From assembly GCF_004803835.1 (NCBI RefSeq), contig NZ_CP012545.1, positions 124,001-188,000 of the forward strand: 64,000 nucleotides of DNA, in the 5' to 3' direction. The translations under genes and the position numbers were made by a program. Positions within the stretch are counted from its first letter, which is position 1; every line of letters starts with the position of its first letter. The stretch is from Campylobacter sp. RM6914. Lineage in GTDB: Bacteria; Campylobacterota; Campylobacteria; Campylobacterales; Campylobacteraceae. Below the pieces are notes generated by a model. That model searched no databases. It was given only the letters and a program-made list of their open reading frames with translations, and was not told the origin of the DNA. Shown piece by piece: positions 56,341-64,000 of the stretch.

Positions 56341-56898
56341 ATGAGAAAAATTTTAGCTACTTTAATCATAGCTAGTTTTGCTTGTGGAGCTGACTTATTT
56401 GTCGGCTCCATGACGCCTGTTTTAGATAAGGTAGGCGGCAAGGTTATAGCAGAGTTGCATGCTGGAGCGAAATTAAAGCAAATTTCACAAAACGGCGAAT
56501 ATGTAGAGGTTGAGTATGTCGGTTTTATCCCTGGTGAAAGCCCTATCGCATACGCTAGAGTAGGGGTTTTGGAGCAGGATATCAATGTAGGTGACATGAA
56601 AACTTTTAAAGTCATAAAAACACACAAGGACCCTTATGACAACGAATGGGATGAAGTAAGTGTTAAAGGCTTTGTGAAAAAAGATACTTTAGTTGCCGAC
56701 ATAGATGTTGTTCACAAGGCAGGACAGGCGCTTTTTGAAGAAAGATGCGGCAGCTGTCACGCACTCCATGCTTATGATGAATTTGGCGCAAATGTATGGC
56801 CAAGCGTGATCGAAACCATGATAAGCAACTCTGCACTAACCCCACAAGAAGTAGAGACGCTAAATCGCTTTTTGCAAAGCAAAGCTCCGATAGAGTAG
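56341..56898 (+). CDS. Monohaem c-type cytochrome partner of the molybdoenzyme
   Basis: A 185-residue exported protein: signal peptide (residues 1-16), an SH3-like domain (about 20-115) and a C-terminal cytochrome c domain with one haem site, CGSCH (136-140). A later Met (VIETMI region) could be the sixth ligand. It resembles the C-terminal part of TorC rather than the pentahaem NapC/TorC module. It most likely passes electrons to the TorA-like enzyme. Confidence 0.85.
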   Translation: MRKILATLIIASFACGADLFVGSMTPVLDKVGGKVIAELHAGAKLKQISQNGEYVEVEYVGFIPGESPIAYARVGVLEQDINVGDMKTFKVIKTHKDPYDNEWDEVSVKGFVKKDTLVADIDVVHKAGQALFEERCGSCHALHAYDEFGANVWPSVIETMISNSALTPQEVETLNRFLQSKAPIE

Positions 56899-56909
56899 TC
56901 GTCAAATTT

Positions 56910-56940
56910 AAGTGCGTTTTGTTATATGCAAGGCGCACTT
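56910..56940 (+). terminator. Possible terminator after the cytochrome gene
   Basis: AAGTGCG (56910-56916) and CGCACTT (56934-56940) form a 7-bp stem with a 17-nt loop, then CCTTTC. It is weak but well placed. Confidence 0.4.
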
Positions 56941-57036
56941 CCTTTCATTAAGACAAAATAGTATAAAATTTCATAATGTAATTAAATTGTTATGGTTAAA
57001 TTTGATAAATTTTAACCAAAAGATAAAAGGAAAAAT

Positions 57037-58110
57037 TTGCTGGTTCATATTTGTTGCTCTGTTGATAGTCATTATTTTTTACGTCGTTTGCGAGCTGATT
57101 TTTCAAATGAGCGCCTAATAGGCTACTTTTACGACCCAAACATCCATCCGTATAGTGAGTATGTGATGCGTTTTTTGGATGTAAAACGCTCGTGCGATCA
57201 GATGGGTATAGAGCTTATCATGGGCGAATACGACTATGAGGCATGGCTTAGTGGTACAAAAGGGCTTGAAAATGAGCCTGAAAAGGGCAAGCGCTGCGTT
57301 TATTGTTTTGAATTTCGTGTTGGAAATTCGGCTAAAAAAGCTGTTGAACTTGGCGAAAAGTCGATCACGACCACACTTTTGATGAGCCCTAAAAAGGACT
57401 TTATACAGCTTGAAAATGCCCTAAATAATGCTGTCAGAGGATATGATCTAACGGCGGTTGCGATTGATTATAGAAAAAATGGTGGAACAAACGAGCAGTT
57501 TGAGCTAGCCAAAAAAGATAAGCTTTATCATCAAAACTACTGTGGCTGTGTATTTGGACTATCAAAGCAAAGAGAGGCTCAAAAACTGCCGGTGTCAGAG
57601 CTTATGAGTGAAATTAACGGACGAATTTTGCCAGGAAGCATAGAGGAGCGTTTGAAGCTTTACGAAAGGGTAAGAGAGTGTGAGAGTGGCGGTGTGAAAT
57701 TTCATCTTTCGCGCAAATATTTTTTAAACTACCGCTTACTTCGCGCTTATGTAAAATTTAACAACTCCATCTTGCCAAGCTTCTTTTTTTTATACTCAAA
57801 TTTTAAAAGAGAAAATGTAAAATTTAGCCTAAATGAAACGGCTGAAATTTGCGATGAATTACGAGACGGCGTTACGCTTTTAAGTCTTAAACGATTTAAT
57901 AAACTAAGCAAAAAAAATTATAAAAACGTAATCGAAATTTGTAAACATCCACTAGATGTCAATGACGAGTTAAGTTTGCGCCGTGAAATTTGCGGTGACT
58001 TTAGCCAAAATCCGATCATTATCTTAGATGAAATTCACGCAGGAAGGTATGAAATTTATGCTAAAAACGTTACTTATAACGACAGCCGTGAAATTTTATC
58101 GCTTGAATAA
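57037..58110 (+). CDS. queH: Epoxyqueuosine reductase QueH
   Basis: A 357-residue protein whose N-terminal 200 residues are the QueH (DUF208) domain: HICCSVDS with the adjacent cysteine pair, FYDPNIHP, and RCVYCFEFRV and YCGCVFGL with the remaining cysteines. It reduces epoxyqueuosine in tRNA. The C-terminal 150 residues are an extra Lys/Asn-rich region also found in Campylobacter homologues as I recall them. The start is TTG 57037 (next LVHICC) with AAAGG six bases upstream. It corresponds to Cj0272. Confidence 0.88.
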   Translation: MLVHICCSVDSHYFLRRLRADFSNERLIGYFYDPNIHPYSEYVMRFLDVKRSCDQMGIELIMGEYDYEAWLSGTKGLENEPEKGKRCVYCFEFRVGNSAKKAVELGEKSITTTLLMSPKKDFIQLENALNNAVRGYDLTAVAIDYRKNGGTNEQFELAKKDKLYHQNYCGCVFGLSKQREAQKLPVSELMSEINGRILPGSIEERLKLYERVRECESGGVKFHLSRKYFLNYRLLRAYVKFNNSILPSFFFLYSNFKRENVKFSLNETAEICDELRDGVTLLSLKRFNKLSKKNYKNVIEICKHPLDVNDELSLRREICGDFSQNPIIILDEIHAGRYEIYAKNVTYNDSREILSLE

Positions 58111-58238
58111 AAACAAAGATCTGTCGTAAAATTTACCTAAAAGAAATTTTATAAATTTTTAAATTTCTTGGCAATAAACTTGGTATTAGTAAAAATTCGC
58201 TAAAATCTATGAAAAATTTTTACTTAAAAGGTCTTTTA

Positions 58239-58685
58239 GTGATAGATGTAGTTCAAATTCAAAAAATTCTTCCGCATAGATTTCCGTTTTTGCTTATCGA
58301 TAGAGTTACTGCGATAGAGCCTGCTAAAAATATCATTGCCTATAAAAACGTAACGATAGGTGAGCCGATATTTCAAGGACACTTTCCGGGTCATCCGATA
58401 TACCCTGGCGTTATGATAATCGAAGGCATGGCGCAAGCCGGCGGCGTGTTGGCGTTTAAAAGCATGAGCGACGAACATCAAGCTGGTATCGAAAATAAAG
58501 TTGTTTATTTCATGAGTATAGACGGTGCTAAATTTCGCCATCCCGTAAAACCGGGAGATCGTTTGGAATACCGCCTAAATGTTTTAAAACATAAAGGAAA
58601 TATCTGGGTGCTTGAAGGCAAGGCGTATGTTGATGACGTGCTTTGTGCAGAGGCTGAATTAAAGGCGATGATAGTCGATAAGTAA
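58239..58685 (+). CDS. fabZ: 3-hydroxyacyl-ACP dehydratase FabZ
   Basis: A 148-residue hot-dog-fold dehydratase of fatty acid elongation with [13 protein letters not shown], catalytic His in [13 protein letters not shown] and catalytic Glu in IEGMAQ. The start is GTG 58239 ([11 protein letters not shown]), seven bases after AAAAGG; an upstream ATG at 58209 has no Shine-Dalgarno and would add ten residues foreign to the family. lpxA follows after 19 bases. Confidence 0.93.
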   Translation: MIDVVQIQKILPHRFPFLLIDRVTAIEPAKNIIAYKNVTIGEPIFQGHFPGHPIYPGVMIIEGMAQAGGVLAFKSMSDEHQAGIENKVVYFMSIDGAKFRHPVKPGDRLEYRLNVLKHKGNIWVLEGKAYVDDVLCAEAELKAMIVDK

Positions 58686-58704
58686 TTTAAAGGCAAAAAG
58701 TATC

Positions 58705-59493
58705 ATGAAAAAAATTCATCAAACAGCAGTGGTTGAAGATGGCGCGATAATAGGCGAAGACGTAAATATCGAAGCCTATGCTTATGTTAGCTCAAAAGCT
58801 GTTTTGGGCGACGGTGTTACCATAAAACAAGGTGCAAGGATAATCGGCAACACAAAAATAGCCGATGGCGGACGTGTTTTTAGTTACGCTATCGTAGGAG
58901 ATATCCCGCAAGATATTAGCTATCATGATGAGGAAAATACCGGCGTGATAATTGGCAAAAATGCTACGATACGCGAATTTTGCACGATAAATTCAGGAAC
59001 TCACAAAGGCGATGGCATAACTCGTATCGGCGATAACGCTTTTATAATGGCGTATTGTCATATCGCGCACGACTGCGTGATAGGCAATAACGTTATCCTG
59101 GCAAATAACGCAACACTGGCGGGACATGTGGAAATGGGTGATTATGCTGTTGTAGGCGGGCTAACGCCTGTTCATCAATTTGTCAAAATAGGCGAAAGTT
59201 GCATGATAGCAGGAGCTAGTGCTTTATCTCAAGATGTGGTTCCGTTTTGTTTGGCCGAAGGAAACCGTGCTTATATTAGAAGTTTAAATTTAGTCGGAAT
59301 TCGCAGACGTTTTGCAAAAGAGCAGGTTGAAGAGCTTGTAAAGGCTTATAAATTTTTATTTAACCAAGGTGTAAGTATAAAAGACCAAGCAAATGAGCTT
59401 ATCGTAAAAACAAGTGACGAAAATGTCAAAAAAATGTGTAACTTTATAATAAATACGGCAAGAGGAATTCCGCTTGCAAAAGGAAGAGATTGA
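58705..59493 (+). CDS. lpxA: UDP-N-acetylglucosamine acyltransferase
   Basis: A 262-residue left-handed beta-helix enzyme. Hexapeptide repeats fill residues 1-185, the catalytic His lies in [13 protein letters not shown], and NLVGIRRRF marks the C-terminal helical domain. It starts lipid A synthesis. The usual fabZ-lpxA order is kept. The stop overlaps the clpX ATG by one base. Confidence 0.96.
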   Translation: MKKIHQTAVVEDGAIIGEDVNIEAYAYVSSKAVLGDGVTIKQGARIIGNTKIADGGRVFSYAIVGDIPQDISYHDEENTGVIIGKNATIREFCTINSGTHKGDGITRIGDNAFIMAYCHIAHDCVIGNNVILANNATLAGHVEMGDYAVVGGLTPVHQFVKIGESCMIAGASALSQDVVPFCLAEGNRAYIRSLNLVGIRRRFAKEQVEELVKAYKFLFNQGVSIKDQANELIVKTSDENVKKMCNFIINTARGIPLAKGRD

Positions 59494-60725
59494 TGGCGAG
59501 AAAGTGTAATTTTTGTGGCGAAAACGAGTCAAACGAACGTCGTTTGCTAACTGATATTGCCGGCAATGCGTTTATATGCGAGTATTGTATAAGCGCTGCT
59601 TATAATATGATATACGGCGATACCAGTATCGACACAAAAGAAGAAAGTGAAGAAATTCAGTATCAAAATTTAACTCCAAAAGAACTAAAATCAGTCCTTG
59701 ATAGTTATGTCGTAGGTCAAGATAGGGCTAAAAAGGTTTTTAGCGTTGGTGTTTATAATCACTATAAAAGAATTTTTAAACAAGGCGAGATAGAAGACGA
59801 CACTGAAATTTCAAAGTCAAATATCTTACTTGTAGGACCAACAGGAAGTGGCAAAACTTTGATGGCGCAGACTTTAGCAAAATTTCTTGATGTTCCTATC
59901 GCGATATGTGACGCAACAAGCCTTACTGAGGCTGGATACGTTGGCGAAGATGTCGAAAATATCCTTACTCGTCTTCTTCAAGCCGCAAACGGCGATGTTA
60001 AAAAAGCTGAAAAGGGTATAGTTTTTGTCGATGAGATAGACAAGATCGCCAGGATGAGCGAAAACCGAAGTATAACACGTGATGTTTCAGGCGAGGGTGT
60101 GCAGCAAGCTCTTCTTAAGATCATTGAGGGAAGTGTTGTAAATATCCCACCAAAAGGCGGTAGAAAACATCCTAACCAAGACTTTATACAAATCGACACT
60201 ACAAATATTTTATTTGTTTGCGGCGGTGCATTTGACGGACTTTTGGATATCATCGAAAGACGCGTTGGTAAAAATGTCTTAGGTTTTAACCAAGAAAAAC
60301 GAACAAAAAGTGAAAAAGAGGATCTTTTAGGACTTCTTGAGCCTGATGATTTGGTGCATTTTGGACTTATCCCTGAGCTTATCGGACGTTTGCACGTGGT
60401 AGCTACATTAAATGAGATTACAAAAGAAGATATGGTTAAAATTTTAACCGAGCCTAAAAATTCGATACTAAAACAGTATCAAAAACTGTTTGCTATCGAT
60501 GGTGTTGCTTTGAAATTTGACGATGATGCCTTGTCTGAAATCGCCTCTTTGGCGATCGAGAGAAAAACCGGCGCGCGCGGACTTAGAAGTATAATGGAAG
60601 AGATAATGACGGATGTTATGTATGATCTGCCTGAATTAAGAGATTATGAGGTGGTCATATCAAAAGAAGTTGTAAAAGATGGTGTAAAGCCGATTTTTAT
60701 AAAACAAAATAAAAAAAGCGCGTAA
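59493..60725 (+). CDS. clpX: ATP-dependent Clp protease ATP-binding subunit ClpX
   Basis: A 410-residue AAA+ unfoldase. The N-terminal zinc finger has CNFCGENE and CEYCIS, Walker A is GPTGSGKT (near residue 114), Walker B is [11 protein letters not shown], and the IGF-type ClpP loop region reads VLGFN. It unfolds substrates for ClpP. ATG 59493 overlaps the lpxA stop (TGATG), with AGGAAGAG upstream; a TTG at 59490 is not needed. Confidence 0.96.
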   Translation: MARKCNFCGENESNERRLLTDIAGNAFICEYCISAAYNMIYGDTSIDTKEESEEIQYQNLTPKELKSVLDSYVVGQDRAKKVFSVGVYNHYKRIFKQGEIEDDTEISKSNILLVGPTGSGKTLMAQTLAKFLDVPIAICDATSLTEAGYVGEDVENILTRLLQAANGDVKKAEKGIVFVDEIDKIARMSENRSITRDVSGEGVQQALLKIIEGSVVNIPPKGGRKHPNQDFIQIDTTNILFVCGGAFDGLLDIIERRVGKNVLGFNQEKRTKSEKEDLLGLLEPDDLVHFGLIPELIGRLHVVATLNEITKEDMVKILTEPKNSILKQYQKLFAIDGVALKFDDDALSEIASLAIERKTGARGLRSIMEEIMTDVMYDLPELRDYEVVISKEVVKDGVKPIFIKQNKKSA

Positions 60726-60734
60726 AGGAAGTAA

Positions 60735-61772
60735 ATGTTTTTAGATCAACTGATAGGGTTTTTTTCAAGCGATATGGGTATCGACCTTGGTACGGCAAAC
60801 ACCCTTGTGCTTGTTAAAGATAAAGGGATTATTATAAATGAACCTTCAGTAGTTGCGGTTCGTCGTGAAAAATACGGGAAACAAAAAATTCTAGCCGTAG
60901 GACATGCGGCAAAAGAGATGGTTGGTAAAACTCCTGGTGATATAGAGGCGATTCGTCCGATGAGAGACGGTGTTATCGCTGACTTTGATATGACTGAGAA
61001 AATGATACGCTACTTTATAGAAAAGACGCATAAAAGAAAGAGCTTTATCCGCCCTCGCATAATCATCTCCGTGCCTTACGGTCTTACTCAAGTAGAAAGA
61101 AAGGCTGTCAGAGAGAGTGCGCTAAGTGCCGGTGCTAGAGAGGTATTTTTGATAGAAGAACCTATGGCTGCAGCTATAGGAGCAAATTTACCGGTTCGTG
61201 AGCCGCAAGGAAGCCTTATAGTAGATATCGGTGGTGGAACAACCGAGATAGGCGTAGTATCTCTTGGAGGATTAGTTATAAGCAAGTCTATCCGCACTGC
61301 AGGAGATAAGATAGATACAAGTATAGTAAACTATATAAAAGAAAAATACAACTTACTTATCGGAGAAAGAACGGGTGAAGAGATCAAAATCGGTGTCGGC
61401 TCTGCCATTCAGCTAGATAAGGAACTAACGGTAGTAGTAAAAGGTCGCGACCAGGTTAGCGGACTTTTAAGCCGCGTAGAGCTAACTAGCGAAGATGTAA
61501 GAGAGGCTATGAGAGAGCCTCTTAAAGAGATAGCCGATGCGTTAAAAACCGTTCTTGAGATGATGCCGCCTGATCTTGCGGGTGATATCGTTGAAACAGG
61601 TATAGTCTTGACCGGAGGTGGTGCGCTTATACGCGGACTTGACAAATATCTTTCTGATATCGTTAAACTTCCTGTTTTTGTTGCAGATGAGCCGTTGCTT
61701 GCGGTTGCGCACGGAACCGGAAAAGCACTAGAAGAGATAAGTTTGCTTCAGCAGCTAATAAATGAAGACTAA
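60735..61772 (+). CDS. mreB: Rod shape-determining protein MreB
   Basis: A 345-residue actin-like ATPase: phosphate 1 [11 protein letters not shown], phosphate 2 [17 protein letters not shown], adenosine motif [14 protein letters not shown]. It organises cell wall synthesis along the cell length. The stop overlaps the mreC start by 11 bases. Confidence 0.97.
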   Translation: MFLDQLIGFFSSDMGIDLGTANTLVLVKDKGIIINEPSVVAVRREKYGKQKILAVGHAAKEMVGKTPGDIEAIRPMRDGVIADFDMTEKMIRYFIEKTHKRKSFIRPRIIISVPYGLTQVERKAVRESALSAGAREVFLIEEPMAAAIGANLPVREPQGSLIVDIGGGTTEIGVVSLGGLVISKSIRTAGDKIDTSIVNYIKEKYNLLIGERTGEEIKIGVGSAIQLDKELTVVVKGRDQVSGLLSRVELTSEDVREAMREPLKEIADALKTVLEMMPPDLAGDIVETGIVLTGGGALIRGLDKYLSDIVKLPVFVADEPLLAVAHGTGKALEEISLLQQLINED

Positions 61773-62517
61773 GATTACTCTTTTTGCTTTAATCGCACTA
61801 CTTATTGTATTTTCCGTTTATAAAGGCGGAATTTTTACAAATTTGTCGGTTAAAGCGAGTAATTATGTTATAAATTTTTATGATGATATCGCAAAAAATT
61901 TAAAAGATAAGATAAATGAACATTTTAGGCAAGTTGCCGAGATTAAAAGCCTAAGAGAGCAAAATGCCGAGCTTGAAAGATCGGCAATGCTTCTTAGCAC
62001 CTTCGCAAACGAGCTAAATGAAATTTTAAAAGATAAAAACGCAACTGCTTACGCCCCTAAAGTTCGTCTTGTAAAGGGGTTAAGTTATGCCAATATCGGG
62101 GATTATAATAAAATTTGGATAACCGAATTTGAAGGATATGATCCAAATAAAATTTACGGTCTTATATACCAAGGAAAAAGTGCAGGTGTTGTGATACAAA
62201 AGGACGGCAAACCGCTTGCCTTGCTTCAAAACGACCCAAAGAGTCTATTTTCCGTTTATATAGGTAATGACAAAATTCCAGGTATCGCGCACGGTAATAA
62301 AAATGGAATTTTGATCAAATTTATACCTCAATGGCTAAGACCAAAGATCGGCGATGAGGTCTTTACTAGCGGTCTTGACGGAGCATTTTTTAGCGGAGTA
62401 CCTGTTGGAAAAGTGTCTGAAATTTTTGATGAGAGTTTATACCAAAGCGTTTTAGTCGAGCCTTATGCTCAGATTAATATACCAAGTTATTTATATGTTG
62501 TTACAAAGGAAAGATAA
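61762..62517 (+). CDS. mreC: Rod shape-determining protein MreC
   Basis: A 251-residue protein with one N-terminal membrane helix (residues 3-20), a coiled coil (about 45-80) and the two-lobed periplasmic beta domain ([35 protein letters not shown]). It bridges MreB and the elongation synthases. It is shorter than E. coli MreC, as is usual in this group. It overlaps carB by one base. Confidence 0.93.
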   Translation: MKTKITLFALIALLIVFSVYKGGIFTNLSVKASNYVINFYDDIAKNLKDKINEHFRQVAEIKSLREQNAELERSAMLLSTFANELNEILKDKNATAYAPKVRLVKGLSYANIGDYNKIWITEFEGYDPNKIYGLIYQGKSAGVVIQKDGKPLALLQNDPKSLFSVYIGNDKIPGIAHGNKNGILIKFIPQWLRPKIGDEVFTSGLDGAFFSGVPVGKVSEIFDESLYQSVLVEPYAQINIPSYLYVVTKER

Positions 62518-64000
62518 TGCCAAGAAGAGATGATGTTAAAACGATTTTGCTTATAGGTTCGGGTCCGATCGTTATCGGTCAGGCTTGTGAGTTTGACTAC
62601 AGCGGCACACAGGCTGCTAAAACGCTTAAAGAGCTTGGATATCGCGTTGTATTAATAAACTCAAATCCGGCTACGATCATGACTGATCCTGATTTTGCCG
62701 ATGCGACTTATGTTGAACCTATAACAAAAGAGAGTATAAAACGCATCATAGACAGAGAAAATGTCGATGCTATCTTGCCTACGATGGGTGGTCAAGTTGC
62801 TCTTAATGTTGCCATGGAGCTTTATGAGGCAAATATGCTAGGAGATGTCAAATTTCTTGGCGCAAACCCTGAGGCTATAAAAAAAGGCGAAGATAGACAA
62901 ATTTTTAAAGAAGCTATGAAAAAGATCGGCATGGATCTTCCTAAAAGCCACTATGCTCACAGTTTTCAAGAGGCATTAGACGCGGCAAACGATATTGGCT
63001 TTCCTATCATTATAAGGGCGTCGTTTACTCTTGGTGGAGCAGGAAGCGGCGTAGCGTATAATATAGACGAATTTAAAGAGCTTGCTCAACTTGGACTTGA
63101 GGCCTCTCCTATACATGAAATTCTTATTGAGGAGAGTTTGCTTGGTTGGAAAGAGTATGAGATGGAAGTTATAAGAGATAGAAACGACAACTGTATCATA
63201 GTTTGTTCTATCGAAAACTTCGATCCTATGGGTGTTCATACCGGAGATAGTATCACAGTAGCTCCTGCACTTACGCTAACAGATAAAGAGTATCAAGTTA
63301 TGCGCGATGCCTCTTTTGCTATACTTCGCGAGATAGGTGTTGATACGGGTGGCTCAAATGTCCAGTTTGCTATACATCCAAAAACAGGTCGAATGATCGT
63401 TATAGAGATGAACCCACGCGTTTCACGTTCTTCTGCTCTTGCTAGTAAGGCTACGGGCTATCCTATAGCAAAAGTTGCTACTCTTTTGGCGGTTGGATTT
63501 AGCCTTGATGAGATAAAAAATGACATTACGGGAACTCCTGCTAGCTTTGAACCTGTGATCGATTATATCGTTACTAAAATTCCTCGCTTTACATTTGAAA
63601 AATTTCCAGGCTCTAACCCTTATCTTGGCACGGCAATGAAGTCTGTTGGCGAAGTTATGGCAATAGGCAGGACATTTAAGGAGAGTATCCAAAAGGCGCT
63701 TTGTTCTATGGAGCGTGATTTGAGCGGATTTAACTCTTTAAATTTAGATAAAAATGCACTCATATACGGTCTTAGAAATGCAAATGAAAATAGAATTTTA
63801 ATGATAGCCGAAGCTTACAGACAAGGCTTTAGCTTAGAAGAAATTCATGAATTTAGCAAGATCGATCCTTGGTTTTTGGATCAAATTCATCAAATAGTAA
63901 AATTTGAAGACAAGATCGATATGGATATATTAAATGACGCAAATTTGCTTAGAGAAGCCAAAACTATGGGTTTTTCGGATAAGATGATAGCGCATTTGAT
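62517..64000 (+). CDS. carB: Carbamoyl-phosphate synthase large subunit, partial (C-terminus beyond the window)
   Basis: The first 494 codons are visible, running off the right edge. [20 protein letters not shown] and [13 protein letters not shown] give the start; an ATP-grasp domain ([40 protein letters not shown]) forms the carboxyphosphate half. It makes carbamoyl phosphate for arginine and pyrimidines. Overlap with mreC (TAATG) makes it the end of a fabZ-to-carB string of tightly packed genes, as in Cj0273-Cj0279. Confidence 0.96.
   Translation, partial: MPRRDDVKTILLIGSGPIVIGQACEFDYSGTQAAKTLKELGYRVVLINSNPATIMTDPDFADATYVEPITKESIKRIIDRENVDAILPTMGGQVALNVAMELYEANMLGDVKFLGANPEAIKKGEDRQIFKEAMKKIGMDLPKSHYAHSFQEALDAANDIGFPIIIRASFTLGGAGSGVAYNIDEFKELAQLGLEASPIHEILIEESLLGWKEYEMEVIRDRNDNCIIVCSIENFDPMGVHTGDSITVAPALTLTDKEYQVMRDASFAILREIGVDTGGSNVQFAIHPKTGRMIVIEMNPRVSRSSALASKATGYPIAKVATLLAVGFSLDEIKNDITGTPASFEPVIDYIVTKIPRFTFEKFPGSNPYLGTAMKSVGEVMAIGRTFKESIQKALCSMERDLSGFNSLNLDKNALIYGLRNANENRILMIAEAYRQGFSLEEIHEFSKIDPWFLDQIHQIVKFEDKIDMDILNDANLLREAKTMGFSDKMIAHL

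Overview
The window is chromosomal DNA from a Campylobacter species that is not C. jejuni. The evidence is the low G+C content, the short A/T-rich intergenic gaps, the -10 boxes of TATAAT type, and long blocks of gene order that, from memory, match C. jejuni NCTC 11168. The blocks are: 1-12761 (HemN-like, yajQ, 2-hydroxyacid dehydrogenase, ATP-grasp ligase, UPF0323 lipoprotein, rpsU, ccoG, cmeR, cmeABC; Cj0363-Cj0374), 27950-33953 plus 40625-42767 (rpmE, rsmI, rlmB, two envelope proteins, aminotransferase, hom, then yraN, trxA, trxB; Cj0155-Cj0146), and 47963-64000 (HflK-like, ilvE, tautomerase, bcp, queH, fabZ, lpxA, clpX, mreB, mreC, carB; Cj0268-Cj0279). No rRNA, tRNA, CRISPR array, transposase or prophage gene was seen.

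Layout. 1-13.1 kb: a five-gene minus-strand operon, then rpsU, ccoG and the CmeR/CmeABC multidrug efflux locus with a recognisable operator. 13.1-27.5 kb: a TonB-dependent receptor behind a possible Fur site, a trans-sulfuration enzyme, rpmI-rplT, dapF-coaE, purM, an AGCS symporter, rarA, nrdA and the NifU/NifS iron-sulfur assembly pair. 27.9-34.0 kb: rpmE to hom. 40.6-51.8 kb: thioredoxin system, dapB, purF, envelope proteins, hisIE, ilvE, secreted MsrAB and peroxiredoxin. 53.2-64.0 kb: a TorA-like molybdoenzyme with a monohaem cytochrome, queH, fabZ-lpxA-clpX, mreBC and the start of carB.

The unusual part is 34.1-40.6 kb. It lies between hom and yraN, which are neighbours in C. jejuni, and holds seven genes in two apparent operons. 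The first operon is a Tat-exported ModA-like binding protein, a NapH-like polyferredoxin membrane protein and a NifB-type radical SAM protein. The second is metN, metI, metQ and an enolase-superfamily gene. Six of the seven carry inactivating lesions (frameshifts, amber codons, a Walker A substitution, a short deletion); only metQ is open. A second decayed locus at 51969-53194 is the remains of a pabB-pabC fusion. The flanking core genes are intact, so selective decay of accessory functions is the simplest reading, with sequence error as the alternative to exclude. The binding protein/polyferredoxin/NifB trio is the best candidate here for an undescribed system; its function is unknown to me and this copy is probably dead.
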